From: Olleya sp. Hel_I_94
GTDB taxonomy: Bacteria > Bacteroidota > Bacteroidia > Flavobacteriales > Flavobacteriaceae
DNA: 64,000 nucleotides
NCBI RefSeq assembly: GCF_007827365.1
Contig: NZ_VISI01000002.1
Location: forward strand, 1,989,001-2,053,000
Direction: 5' to 3'
The position numbers were made by a program, and so were the translations under genes. A model generated the notes under the pieces. It searched no databases. It worked only from the letters and a program-made list of their open reading frames with translations, and was not told the origin of the DNA. Shown one piece after another: positions 19,214-27,931 of this stretch; position 1 is the first letter of the stretch; each line of letters begins with the position of its first letter.

Positions 19214-20119
19214 TTACTTAAGCATTATAGAGGTGCTTCCTAGTCTTGTATTATCGTAAAACACGTTTACAAAATAGACGCCTTTAGTTAAAGGCTCATC
19301 CAAATCCGTAGTTATTAATGTATTAACGTCAATAGCTTCGTTTTTATAGTCAACTTTAATTTTTTTACTAAATATTAATGACTGCTCTCCAAACGATATT
19401 GATCCTTGGTCTGCTACAACATTATTATTAGGATTTAAAATTTGAATGTATAAATCTTTTACTCCTGTTGTTGCTAATTTATTTTTATCCAACGTAAATG
19501 ATACATATAGCTTATTAGCTTTACTAGCATTTGATGTGCTTACTATGCGTTTTTTAGTAACTCGTTTTACTGCTTTTGCGTCTAAAGAGGCTATGCTTAA
19601 AAGACTTGCTTTGTCTAAAGCAGTCGACATTTTAGCGTTAGCAGTAGCCAATCCTTTATTTTTAGTAGATAAACTTGAGGTATTGTTTTTTGCTACTTTT
19701 AAGTTTTGTGTAACAGCTTCGTTTTGAGATGCTAAACGGTTGTTTTCTGTCTTAAGTGTAGATACAACATTTAAAAATGCTGCATTTTCTTTTTGTAAAA
19801 GATTAATTTTAGAACGATATAATGATAATAATGAAGCGCTTGGCTGCAATGTTTTTATAGAATCTAGAATATGCGCTACATTAAGTTTTGACTGTTGTAA
19901 TTTATTACGAAGTGAATCATTATCCACTTTAATATTATCATAACGTATTACCATATCTGATAATTCGTTTTCTAATAGTTTTTTTTCTTGAGACACGTAT
20001 GTTTTATAATCTACTAATTGATTATAGTTAGAAAACGTGTAAGATCCTAATATTACAAAAACAACAATCAATGAGCCTATAATTATCCTATAGTTATATG
20101 TATGAGGAAAAATTAACAT
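19214..20119 (-). CDS. Membrane-anchored coiled-coil protein, paralogue A
   Basis: 301 residues. One transmembrane helix near the N-terminus (residues about 11-29) is followed by a long coiled coil to about 170, and then a beta-rich C-terminal domain (YVSFTLDKNKLATTGVKDLYIQILNPNNNV). It aligns along its full length with the next gene upstream (19-20% or more identity by eye, same domain order, shared LDS, GVKRI/AVKRV and TKGVYFVNVFYD / LKGEYYITIYHD), so the two are tandem paralogues. The C-terminal domain would face the periplasm. The function is unknown. Confidence 0.75.
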   Translation of the reverse strand: MLIFPHTYNYRIIIGSLIVVFVILGSYTFSNYNQLVDYKTYVSQEKKLLENELSDMVIRYDNIKVDNDSLRNKLQQSKLNVAHILDSIKTLQPSASLLSLYRSKINLLQKENAAFLNVVSTLKTENNRLASQNEAVTQNLKVAKNNTSSLSTKNKGLATANAKMSTALDKASLLSIASLDAKAVKRVTKKRIVSTSNASKANKLYVSFTLDKNKLATTGVKDLYIQILNPNNNVVADQGSISFGEQSLIFSKKIKVDYKNEAIDVNTLITTDLDEPLTKGVYFVNVFYDNTRLGSTSIMLK

Positions 20120-20220
20120 GATTTAATTTTATTTTAAAAAATAAAAATATTGTTATTTATTAAGGTGTCAATTTAAAATCGATGAAGAGGTAAAAAAATT
20201 GTTTAACTCTCTTAAAATCA

Positions 20221-20258
20221 AAAAAAACGCCTCGTGCACTTCTGCACTTAGCGTTTTT
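20221..20258 (-). terminator. Terminator between the coiled-coil paralogues
   Basis: An outer stem AAAAAACGC/GCGTTTTTT encloses an inner stem GTGCA-CTTC-TGCAC. On the minus strand it ends in a T-run (GCGTTTTTTTTG), 31 bases after the stop of the 20289-21197 gene. The two paralogues are therefore probably transcribed separately. Confidence 0.75.
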
Positions 20259-20288
20259 TAATAAATGGATTAATATTTATATTTTACA

Positions 20289-21197
20289 CTAATTAAAAGT
20301 TGTTTTAGCACTTCCAATTAATTGATTATCATGATATATGGTTATATAATATTCTCCTTTTAATAAAATTTCGTTATCAGAAAGGTTAATAAAAACACAT
20401 GTCTGCAAACTATTATTATTATAATTAATAACATCCAGTTGACTGTACATCAAGGAAGTATCACTAATAGTAATATCTCCTTTATAAGCAATTACGTTAT
20501 TTTTAGGATCTAACACCTGAAAATATAATTCTTTTTTACCTTGTGTAGCTATGTCATTTTTAGCCACTGTGTAGCAAATATTTAGCATCTTAACGCGTTT
20601 TGCAGCTGTGGTTGTTTTAATATTTCCACTGTTGGTGATACGTTTGACACCTTCAACATAGATATCACTAATACTTATCATTTTTGCTTTATCTATTTCA
20701 TTTAAATAGTCAGTATTAAGTTTTGACAAAGCTCTATTTTGTTGCTTTAAAGATTTAGATTGTAACATCGTTTTATCCAATGCTTCATCAGCTAATCGTG
20801 CCTCTTCTTGTAGTACTTTATTTTCTTTATTTAATTGATTAACTAATTCTAATATTTTAGAATTTTCAAGTTTTATAGCTTGCAATTGTTTTTTGTAATG
20901 GTTTAACAGCTTAATATCTGGTGTTATATGCTTAACAGAATCCAAAATACGAATGATTTTAATCTTGGATTGCTCTAGTCTATCACTTAATAATTGGTTA
21001 TCCGTTTTAAGTGCATTAAAATCCATTGATAATTGATTAAGCTCTGCTTCTATTAAAGCATTTTCATCTACAAGAAAGTTTTTATATTGATTTAAAGAGC
21101 TGTAATTATAATAACTATATAAACCAAGCGCACATAGCATAGTTAGTAGCGCAATGATAACTAACTTAAGATTATAGGTTTGGGGTTTAATAATCAT
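20289..21197 (-). CDS. Membrane-anchored coiled-coil protein, paralogue B
   Basis: 302 residues, same plan as its neighbour: an N-terminal transmembrane helix (about 11-30), a coiled coil (about 35-170) and a C-terminal beta domain beginning near ICYTVAKNDIATQGKKELYFQVLDPKNNVIAYKG. The two share the QTYN / HTYN start and the DNxLL/DNDSLRxxLxQSK motif in the first coil. It has its own terminator. No named family is recognised; the beta domain could bind a partner in the periplasm. Confidence 0.75.
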   Translation of the reverse strand: MIIKPQTYNLKLVIIALLTMLCALGLYSYYNYSSLNQYKNFLVDENALIEAELNQLSMDFNALKTDNQLLSDRLEQSKIKIIRILDSVKHITPDIKLLNHYKKQLQAIKLENSKILELVNQLNKENKVLQEEARLADEALDKTMLQSKSLKQQNRALSKLNTDYLNEIDKAKMISISDIYVEGVKRITNSGNIKTTTAAKRVKMLNICYTVAKNDIATQGKKELYFQVLDPKNNVIAYKGDITISDTSLMYSQLDVINYNNNSLQTCVFINLSDNEILLKGEYYITIYHDNQLIGSAKTTFN

Positions 21198-21350
21198 GAG
21201 TTTTAATAATTATCACTAAAATAATATAAATTAATGGAATTGTAAGAATTTTTCGATAACTTGAACATGTTTTTCACTAAAAACTAGACTATTATAGCTT
21301 TTTATATCTATTTAGTATTAATTTTTAATCCATAATCTTTAATCGTAAAC

Positions 21351-22034
21351 ATGAGTTTAAAAGCTTTAGCCAATTTGTTTTTCCCTTTGGTATGTAATGC
21401 TTGTAAGGACACTTTAACAGACAACGAATCTTTTTTATGTACCAACTGTAGACATAATCTGCCTACTACAAACTTCCATTTAACTCAAGACCCTTTTGTT
21501 AAAAACGTCTTCTATGGTCGTGCAAAAATAGAATCTGCAACAGCGTTACTACGATTTGAAAAAAAAGGAATAGTACAACATTTACTACACCAATTAAAAT
21601 ATGGTAAAAATGAAGCTATAGGGTCATTTTTAGGTGATTGGCTAGGCGAAGAGCTAAAATCTAACCACGAATATCAAGCTATAGATGTAGTAATTCCTGT
21701 ACCATTACATCCAAAAAAAATTAAAAAAAGAGGCTATAATCAGGTCTCCAAGTTTGGTCAAAATATTGCAACATTACTTAATACGGATTTTAATGAAGAC
21801 CTTTTGATTAAGATTACAAATCCATCAAAATCTCAAGCGCGAAAAACTAGATTAGAACGTTGGGAATTAAACAATGAAGCTTTTGCTGTAAAAGAACTAG
21901 AAAAACTACACAACAAGCATATCTTGTTAGTTGATGACATTATTACCACAGGAAACACCTTAGAAGCCTGTATTATAGAATTAAATAAAGCTAAAAACAT
22001 AAAAATAAGTATTGCTGCTATGGCAATAGCTTAA
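21351..22034 (+). CDS. comF: ComF-family phosphoribosyltransferase-like protein
   Basis: 227 residues. An N-terminal zinc-ribbon-like pair (CNAC and CTNC, residues about 16-36) is followed by a type I phosphoribosyltransferase fold with the PRPP loop ILLVDDIITTGNTLE near the C-terminus and the family motif KKRGYNQ. ComF proteins take part in DNA uptake and transformation in several bacteria. The gene is divergent from the coiled-coil pair and precedes the Ig-like lipoprotein gene with a 57-base gap. Confidence 0.9.
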   Translation: MSLKALANLFFPLVCNACKDTLTDNESFLCTNCRHNLPTTNFHLTQDPFVKNVFYGRAKIESATALLRFEKKGIVQHLLHQLKYGKNEAIGSFLGDWLGEELKSNHEYQAIDVVIPVPLHPKKIKKRGYNQVSKFGQNIATLLNTDFNEDLLIKITNPSKSQARKTRLERWELNNEAFAVKELEKLHNKHILLVDDIITTGNTLEACIIELNKAKNIKISIAAMAIA

Positions 22035-22091
22035 GGCATTTTTCGTTAAACGAATAATAAGTTGTTAATTTGTATCTTCATTTAAATTAGT

Positions 22092-23705
22092 ATGCAAAAT
22101 CGTTTTTTAAATTTTTGTTTTTTGTGCGCTATAGCGCTCTCTTTTATCAATTGTGCTAATAGAGGAAATATTAGTGGAGGAGAACCAGATATTACGCCTC
22201 CAAAAATTACAAAAACATTTCCTAAAAATTACTCTACAAACTTTAATAGTAAAGAAATAAGAATCTATTTTGACGAGTATATTAAAATTAAAAATCTGTC
22301 TAAACAGCTTATTATTTCGCCACCAATGGATATCACGCCAGAGATAACACCATTAGGAAGCTCTAGCGACTTTATAAAAATTAAAATATTTGATACTTTA
22401 AAACCAAATACCACCTATGCTTTTAATTTTGGTAATAGTATAGTAGACAACAACGAAGAAAATCCATACACGTATTATAAATATGTGTTTTCTACAGGTG
22501 ATTATATAGATTCTTTAAAAGTAAAAGGTAAAGTAATGGATGCATTAAACCGCACCACAGACCCTTTTATATCTGTTAATTTATATGAAAAGGATTCCAC
22601 TTACACAGACTCTGTTGTCTATAAAAAAAATCCAAAATACGTAACCAACACTTTAGATAGTACCACAAATTTTACGTTAGAAAACTTAAAAGCAGGAACT
22701 TACAAACTAATTGCTTTAAAAGACAATAACAGCAATAATAAGTTTGACCAAAAAACAGATAAAATTGGTTTTAAAGAAGAATTTATTACTGTATCAACAG
22801 ACAGTTCTGCTTTTTACGAATTAAAATTATTTAAAGAAGAAATAAATTATAAAGCAGAAAAACCCAAACTAGTTTCTGGCGAAAAAATCATATTTGGTTT
22901 TGAAGGTAAAGATTACAAAAACATGAGTATTGATCTATTGTCAGAGGTTCCTGCAGATTACACGTCAAGCTACTATAAAGATCAAGAAACCGACAGTTTA
23001 AACTACTTTTACAAACCTAAACTAGAAGTAGACTCATTAGTTTTTAAAGTTAGTTACAAAACTAAAATTGACACCTTTACGGTTAGAATTAAGAACAATA
23101 AAAAAGATTCGTTATTACTTAAAGCGACACCTAATAGCAATATAGATTTTATTGAAACTTTAAAAATTTCGGCAAATATCCCGATTACCAAATTTGACAA
23201 AAATCAAATTAGTATCATGGATAAAGACTCAACTAATGTTGCTTTTACAACTAAGTTAGATACATTACAAAATACAATAGAGGTTTTATTTGATAAAAAA
23301 GAAGACAACAAATACAAAGTCCGATTGTTACCAAATGCTGTAACCGACTTTTTTGACAATACTAATGACACTTTAAACTTTAACTTATCTACCGTTAAAG
23401 CATCTAGTTTAGGAAACGTACGTGTCAATATTAAAAATGGTGTTTACCCTTTGATTGTGCAATTAGTAGATGACAAAAACGAGGTTAAATACGAAAAGTA
23501 TATCACCAAACCAGAACCCTTAGATTTCTATTTAGTTAAACCTAACAAGTATTATATAAGAGCTATTTTTGACTCCAACAAAAATAAAATATATGATACA
23601 GGAGTCTATTTAACTTCTAAAAACCCAGAGCGTGTAAGCTATTCTGAAAAACCTATTGAGGTTAGAGTTGGCTGGGAATTAATTGAAGAATTTATTCTAA
23701 AATAA
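22092..23705 (+). CDS. Ig-like domain lipoprotein
   Basis: 537 residues with a lipobox near C21 (SFINCANRG). The sequence continues GGEPDITPPKI, the start of a Big_5-type Ig-like domain (KTFPKN, then IRIYFDEYI, to about residue 125, ending in YKYVFSTGD). Next is a carboxypeptidase-regulatory or SpaA-like beta domain (KVKGKVMDALN, then LENLKAGTYKLIALKDNNSNNKFD) and more beta sandwich to the end. Such proteins are common in Flavobacteriaceae with unknown role. The 3' end overlaps the convergent amidase gene by 14 bases. Confidence 0.8.
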   Translation: MQNRFLNFCFLCAIALSFINCANRGNISGGEPDITPPKITKTFPKNYSTNFNSKEIRIYFDEYIKIKNLSKQLIISPPMDITPEITPLGSSSDFIKIKIFDTLKPNTTYAFNFGNSIVDNNEENPYTYYKYVFSTGDYIDSLKVKGKVMDALNRTTDPFISVNLYEKDSTYTDSVVYKKNPKYVTNTLDSTTNFTLENLKAGTYKLIALKDNNSNNKFDQKTDKIGFKEEFITVSTDSSAFYELKLFKEEINYKAEKPKLVSGEKIIFGFEGKDYKNMSIDLLSEVPADYTSSYYKDQETDSLNYFYKPKLEVDSLVFKVSYKTKIDTFTVRIKNNKKDSLLLKATPNSNIDFIETLKISANIPITKFDKNQISIMDKDSTNVAFTTKLDTLQNTIEVLFDKKEDNKYKVRLLPNAVTDFFDNTNDTLNFNLSTVKASSLGNVRVNIKNGVYPLIVQLVDDKNEVKYEKYITKPEPLDFYLVKPNKYYIRAIFDSNKNKIYDTGVYLTSKNPERVSYSEKPIEVRVGWELIEEFILK

Positions 23706-24471
23706 AACCATCTTTATCGTCCAAGAAACGTAGTTTTTTCCTGGTAGCATCTACATGAAATTTAGTTAAAGCCACTAGCTTAACAGCTTCGGTATTTGGG
23801 TTGACATCTACCAATTTTTCACCTAAAGCATCATATACAGCAGAGTGTCCTGGATACTCAAAATTATTAGCATCCAATCCTACCCTATTTACACCAATAC
23901 AATAGCTCATATTTTCTATTGCTCTTGCTTGTAACAAAGTATCCCAAGCTTTAATCCTTTTTTTAGGCCAATTTGCCACGTATAAAAGCACGTCATAATC
24001 CTCAGAGATTCTGGACCAAACCGGAAAGCGCAAGTCGTAACAAATTAAAGGTCTAATCTTAAAACCTTTGTAGTTTATTATTAGTTTTTGATTCCCTTTT
24101 TTATATACTTTATCCTCTCCTGCCAACGTAAACGTATGTCGCTTGTCATAAGTATCAATAAGTCCATTAGGATGTACAAAAACTAGTCTATTATAGTAAT
24201 TATCATCCACTTTTATAACCAAGCTACCAACTATTGCTGCATTTTTTGCTTTTGCTAAGGACTGCATCCATTGTATGGTTTTACCATCCATAGCTTCTGC
24301 AACAAATTGCGGAAACATAGTAAATCCAGAAGTAAACATTTCTGGTAAAACAATTAAATCTACAGTATCAGATATTGCATTTATTTTTTCTGAAAAATTC
24401 AGTCTGTTTTGTTCAGGATTTTCCCAAACCAAATCAGACTGAATAATTGCAATATTTAATACAGTGTCCAC
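23692..24471 (-). CDS. Omega-amidase/nitrilase-family hydrolase, YafV type
   Basis: 259 residues of the carbon-nitrogen hydrolase fold. The catalytic Glu-Lys-Cys is visible as E43 (VLPEMFTSG), K in YDKRHTF and C in RPLICYDLRFP. The match to E. coli YafV spans the length (VANWPKKR, then ARAIENMSYCIGVNRVG). The family hydrolyses alpha-ketoglutaramate or alpha-ketosuccinamate, a repair step after transamination. It begins with GTG at 24469-24471, sharing one base with the TAG of the gene upstream, which suggests translational coupling. Its 3' end overlaps the convergent Ig-like gene by 14 bases. Confidence 0.88.
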   Translation of the reverse strand: MDTVLNIAIIQSDLVWENPEQNRLNFSEKINAISDTVDLIVLPEMFTSGFTMFPQFVAEAMDGKTIQWMQSLAKAKNAAIVGSLVIKVDDNYYNRLVFVHPNGLIDTYDKRHTFTLAGEDKVYKKGNQKLIINYKGFKIRPLICYDLRFPVWSRISEDYDVLLYVANWPKKRIKAWDTLLQARAIENMSYCIGVNRVGLDANNFEYPGHSAVYDALGEKLVDVNPNTEAVKLVALTKFHVDATRKKLRFLDDKDGFILE

Positions 24472-25055
24472 TACTTTAATTTATTCAGTTTTTGTTCTGC
24501 CTTAGTAATATTTGATCTTAACTTTTCAAGTTTACCTTCCCATTTATCAATGTCATTAGGAGACAGCTTTCCTTTAGCTTCAAGCTTTTGATATTTTTTA
24601 GTTTCTTTTTCTAATTTAGCATTAGCTTTTTCCAAGTTGCTTTCTGCTTTTTCTATTTTAGCATTAGCCTTTTCTATTTTTTGACGCGCTTTCTCCGATT
24701 TTTTTCTAGCTTTCTCAGATCTTTTACGTTCCTTTTCTGCAGCTTTACGTTCTCTTTCTTGCGCCTTAACTTCTCTTGCTTCAGCTTTAGCTTGCTTTTC
24801 TTTTTGACGTTTTTCCTTATCTGCTGCTTTAACTGCTTTTTCTGCAGCTTTAATTTCAGCTTTCTTGGTGTCTGCCAAATTATAAATTTCTATTTTTTGA
24901 GATTCAGTTAATGTTTCAGAAACATCTTTACCATTTAAGCTAATAACTTTGTTTTTTACCACATAAGCTTGATTATCAAAAGTAACTTCTTGAGCAATTA
25001 GTGTATGAGATACTACTGTAATTAGTAGTATTAAAAGTATTTTTATTGTCTTCAT
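24471..25055 (-). CDS. Exported lysine/glutamate-rich coiled-coil protein
   Basis: 194 residues with a signal peptide (HTLIAQ) and a short N-terminal beta segment (VTFDNQAYVVKNKVISLNGKDV). About 130 residues of very charged, nearly pure helix follow, made of K, E, A and R repeats (KAEAREVKAQ, then ERKRSEKARKK). The low complexity makes homology hard to judge; it may act as a periplasmic spacer or nucleic-acid or polyanion binder, but nothing proves this. Its stop overlaps the GTG start of the amidase by one base. Confidence 0.7.
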   Translation of the reverse strand: MKTIKILLILLITVVSHTLIAQEVTFDNQAYVVKNKVISLNGKDVSETLTESQKIEIYNLADTKKAEIKAAEKAVKAADKEKRQKEKQAKAEAREVKAQERERKAAEKERKRSEKARKKSEKARQKIEKANAKIEKAESNLEKANAKLEKETKKYQKLEAKGKLSPNDIDKWEGKLEKLRSNITKAEQKLNKLK

Positions 25056-25111
25056 TTTAATAATAAATTAGAAAGTAAAAGTAAGGAGAATTTCCTACAA
25101 AATAATCTAGT

Positions 25112-25804
25112 TTAAAGTATTCTTAACTTTTTAAGTAACTCACCTTTATAAGTTCTTCCAATAGGTAATCTGTGGGTTGTTATAAAGATTTCATTCCCTG
25201 AGATTTTAGTCACACTTTTAGTGTTTATAATAAATGATTTATGGATTTGTACAAACTGAGTACTAGGTAGTTTTTCGATCCAGTTTTTAAGTGAATCTAT
25301 AAAGGATAGTTTTTGTGTTATAGTGGTAATAGTAATATAGTTTCTATCAGATTCTAAAAATAAAATATCTTTTAAAATTATTTTATGAAGTGTTTTATCC
25401 ACATTTAAAAAAATAGAATCTTCAGTAGTTGGATTAACAACATCTTGTTTTAAAAATCGGTCTTCAGCCTTATTTACAGCCTTTAAAAATCGATCAAAAC
25501 CAAAGGGTTTGACCAAATAATCCACTATGGTATCCAACTCAAAACTGCTAACCGCATATTCTGGATAAGCAGTAGTCATAATAATTGCTGGTGGATTTTT
25601 TACCGTTTTTATAAAATCTAACCCTGAAATGTCAGGTAAATTAACATCTAAAAACACCAAATCTACAATGTTAGTTTTAAAGTAATTATTGGCATCCATT
25701 GCTACCTGAAAAGTAGCTAGCAATTGTAACTCAGGAATTTTACTTAAATAATTTTTAAGTAAATTTTGAGCAGGCAATTCGTCTTCTATAATTATACAAG
25801 TCAT
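25112..25804 (-). CDS. LytTR-family response regulator
   Basis: 230 residues: a CheY-like receiver with acidic E7/D8 and phospho-acceptor D53 (VFLDVNLPD), K in LVKPFGFDRF, then a LytTR DNA-binding domain from about 125 (FLNVDKTLHKIILKDILFLESDRNY, then PIGRTYKGELLKKL). It overlaps the upstream sensor kinase gene by four bases (ATGA), so both are made together. Targets are unknown; LytTR regulators bind near their own or adjacent promoters. Confidence 0.93.
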   Translation of the reverse strand: MTCIIIEDELPAQNLLKNYLSKIPELQLLATFQVAMDANNYFKTNIVDLVFLDVNLPDISGLDFIKTVKNPPAIIMTTAYPEYAVSSFELDTIVDYLVKPFGFDRFLKAVNKAEDRFLKQDVVNPTTEDSIFLNVDKTLHKIILKDILFLESDRNYITITTITQKLSFIDSLKNWIEKLPSTQFVQIHKSFIINTKSVTKISGNEIFITTHRLPIGRTYKGELLKKLRIL

Positions 25805-26772
25805 ACTAAATGTAGTGTTAAAACAACCTTAAACTTATCAGAGTTTTCTATTACAAATTGGTGCTTTTCTGGATATAATAATTGCAACCGTTTTTCTAAA
25901 TTTATTAATCCTATTTTAAATTGTGTAGTATCCGTAATTTTATTTTCAAAATCGTTAATACAAGTACATTTTAAAAGGTTGTTATTCTCAATAATTTCAA
26001 TAGAAATAACACTATTTAAAACACTATGTTTAAAAGCGTTTTCAATAATGGTAATTAACAATAATGGACCTATTTTTAAATAATTAGATGTGATACTTGT
26101 CGTATAGTTAATTTGCTTTACACCTTCGGTTCTAATTTTTTGAAACTTAATATAATTATCCAAAAACTGTAGTTCTTTATCTAAATCAACATACTGCGCA
26201 TTACTATCATACAACACGTGTTTTAAATTATCTGATAGCATCAAAATAAGTTCTGGAGTTTCGGTAGGTTTTTCAATAGAATAAGAATAAATCGTATTTA
26301 AATTATTAAACAATACGTGTGGATTAATTTGCGATTTCAAAAACTTTAACTCCATTTCAGTATGTTGTTTTATCATGTCTTCTTTTTGTTTTTGTTCGTC
26401 CAAAAAACGAAACAACATCCATATAAACGAGAAAAATATTAAAGGCACCAAGGTTTGCCATAAATAATCACTTAAGCATTTCATTATGGAGCAACCACAC
26501 TGTGCAAAAACATTGCAATAGACTTGAGTGGCTAAAAATGAAATTGTCATAAATAACAACCCATAAAAAATATACCATTTTCGTTTTACAAAAAATGGCA
26601 AGAGTATAAAATGATTAATATAAACAATTACTGCAAGTATAGATAAATACTGCAAAAAAGGGTTTTCGGCCCAATAATATCTGGAAAATATATATAGCGA
26701 TACAAATATAAATAGCATCCATCCCAAGAGGTGCACTAAAATTTGTGACGTGTGTTTTTTTAAATCTGTCAT
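25801..26772 (-). CDS. LytS/YehU-type membrane sensor histidine kinase
   Basis: 323 residues. Four transmembrane helices in the first 125 residues are followed by a His_kinase domain with H152 in QINPHVLFNNLN and a degenerate HATPase domain (IENAFKHSV, then IGLINLEKRLQLLYPE). The loop between helices 3 and 4 carries a Cys cluster (CNVFAQCGCSIMKC, residues about 86-99) that could sense redox state or metal, but this is inference. It is divergent from the thioredoxin-like gene and forms a two-gene operon with the LytTR regulator. Confidence 0.92.
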   Translation of the reverse strand: MTDLKKHTSQILVHLLGWMLFIFVSLYIFSRYYWAENPFLQYLSILAVIVYINHFILLPFFVKRKWYIFYGLLFMTISFLATQVYCNVFAQCGCSIMKCLSDYLWQTLVPLIFFSFIWMLFRFLDEQKQKEDMIKQHTEMELKFLKSQINPHVLFNNLNTIYSYSIEKPTETPELILMLSDNLKHVLYDSNAQYVDLDKELQFLDNYIKFQKIRTEGVKQINYTTSITSNYLKIGPLLLITIIENAFKHSVLNSVISIEIIENNNLLKCTCINDFENKITDTTQFKIGLINLEKRLQLLYPEKHQFVIENSDKFKVVLTLHLV

Positions 26773-26923
26773 AACAAGTTTGAAAGTAATCTAAAAACCT
26801 AAAACCATCAAAAAACAAAGTACAAAAGCCAATAAAAGCAATGCAAACTGCATAAATAATTGCTGTTTGCAATCTTAAGTACGTAGTTGGTTAACATTTT
26901 TATTTATTAAAAAATATAATAAA

Positions 26924-26931
26924 TAGGTTTG
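26924..26931 (+). promoter_or_regulatory. Candidate -7 box (TAGGTTTG) for the thioredoxin-like gene
   Basis: TAGGTTTG fits TAnnTTTG and ends 24 bases before the ATG at 26956. No convincing TTG at 17-21 bases upstream was found, so the call is tentative. Confidence 0.35.
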
Positions 26932-26955
26932 AGTAAATCAAAAAACCAATAGATT

Positions 26956-27852
26956 ATGAAATCATTAGTTACTCTTTTTATTTTTATTATTAGTTATGCA
27001 ACTGCATATGCACAAACCCTAAACCAAGAGGTTATTGATCCTGACGGAAAACCCAAATTATTAGGTGTAATTAACAAAGAAGGACTCCAAAAAGACACTT
27101 ACAAAGCGTGGTTTGATACAAATCATGACCATTATATTGTTAATGATAAATTGGTAGAAACTTTCTCTGAATCGTTAAAAGATTATACTATCAAAGTATT
27201 TTTAGGTACGTGGTGTGGTGATAGCAAAAAAGAAGTTCCGCGTTTCTATAAAGTATTAGAAACAGCAAATTATAATCTAGATAATCTAGAAGTTGTCGCT
27301 TTAGACAATCAAAAAGAGCACTACAAACAAGGACCAAATGGAGAAGAAAAAGGATATGACATCCATCGTGTGCCTACTTTTATTTTTTATAAAGATGGTA
27401 AAGAAATTAACCGCATTGTAGAGCATCCAATTGAAACCCTAGAACGTGATATTGAAAAAATTGTAACTAACCAATCTTATAGTTTTAATTACATTGCTGC
27501 AGATTATATCCAATATTTACTATCTACTAAAACAATAGAGCAACTAAATACAGAGCAAACAAAATTAGTCGCTCAACTATCAGAGTTTGTTAAAGGTAGT
27601 CGTGAGTTAAATACTTTAGGCTACGTGTATTTGCGTGCAAAAGCATTTGATAAAGCGTTATATACTTTTAAATTAAATACTTTAATTTTTCCGTATAAAC
27701 CAAACGTGTATGATAGTTTAGGCGAAGCTTTTTTTATTACTAATAATTATACTGAAGCCTTAATTAATTACAACAAAGTATTAGCGTTGCAGCCAGAGGA
27801 TAAAAATGCTTTGGAAATGATTCAAAAAATCAATCAAGCAAACAAGCAATAA
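26956..27852 (+). CDS. Thioredoxin-fold protein with C-terminal TPR region
   Basis: 298 residues with a signal peptide (SYATAYAQ). The thioredoxin-like domain contains GTWCGDSKKEVPRF: there is one Cys and no second Cys in the usual CxxC position, so it is not a standard disulfide reductase. The cis-Pro motif (HRVPTFIFYKDGKEINRIVEHP) is present. Residues about 185-298 form TPR-like helical repeats (ALYTFKLNTLIFPYKPNVYDSLGEAFFITNNYTEALINYNKVLALQP style). Probably periplasmic. A metal- or thiol-handling role is possible but not shown. Confidence 0.8.
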   Translation: MKSLVTLFIFIISYATAYAQTLNQEVIDPDGKPKLLGVINKEGLQKDTYKAWFDTNHDHYIVNDKLVETFSESLKDYTIKVFLGTWCGDSKKEVPRFYKVLETANYNLDNLEVVALDNQKEHYKQGPNGEEKGYDIHRVPTFIFYKDGKEINRIVEHPIETLERDIEKIVTNQSYSFNYIAADYIQYLLSTKTIEQLNTEQTKLVAQLSEFVKGSRELNTLGYVYLRAKAFDKALYTFKLNTLIFPYKPNVYDSLGEAFFITNNYTEALINYNKVLALQPEDKNALEMIQKINQANKQ

Positions 27853-27900
27853 ATGCTGACTATTAAATCTATTTTAACAATTTATTATTTGTTGGTTTTT

Positions 27901-27908
27901 TATCTTTG
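27901..27908 (+). promoter_or_regulatory. -7 box (TATCTTTG) of the S46 peptidase gene
   Basis: TATCTTTG is an exact match to TAnnTTTG, 23 bases upstream of the ATG at 27932. The region before it is T-rich, with TTTG 9 bases upstream but no TTG at the ideal distance. Confidence 0.5.
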
Positions 27909-27931
27909 ATGGCATATAAAATCAAAAAAAC

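Noticed and set aside
21351..22034. ComF as sign of a competence cluster
   Set aside because: No other uptake genes lie nearby and comF is often alone, so nothing beyond the single gene is supported.
26615..26872. 85-residue minus-strand frame upstream of the sensor kinase
   Set aside because: It overlaps the kinase N-terminus in another frame and has no family features; the kinase ATG at 26772 fits its transmembrane start.
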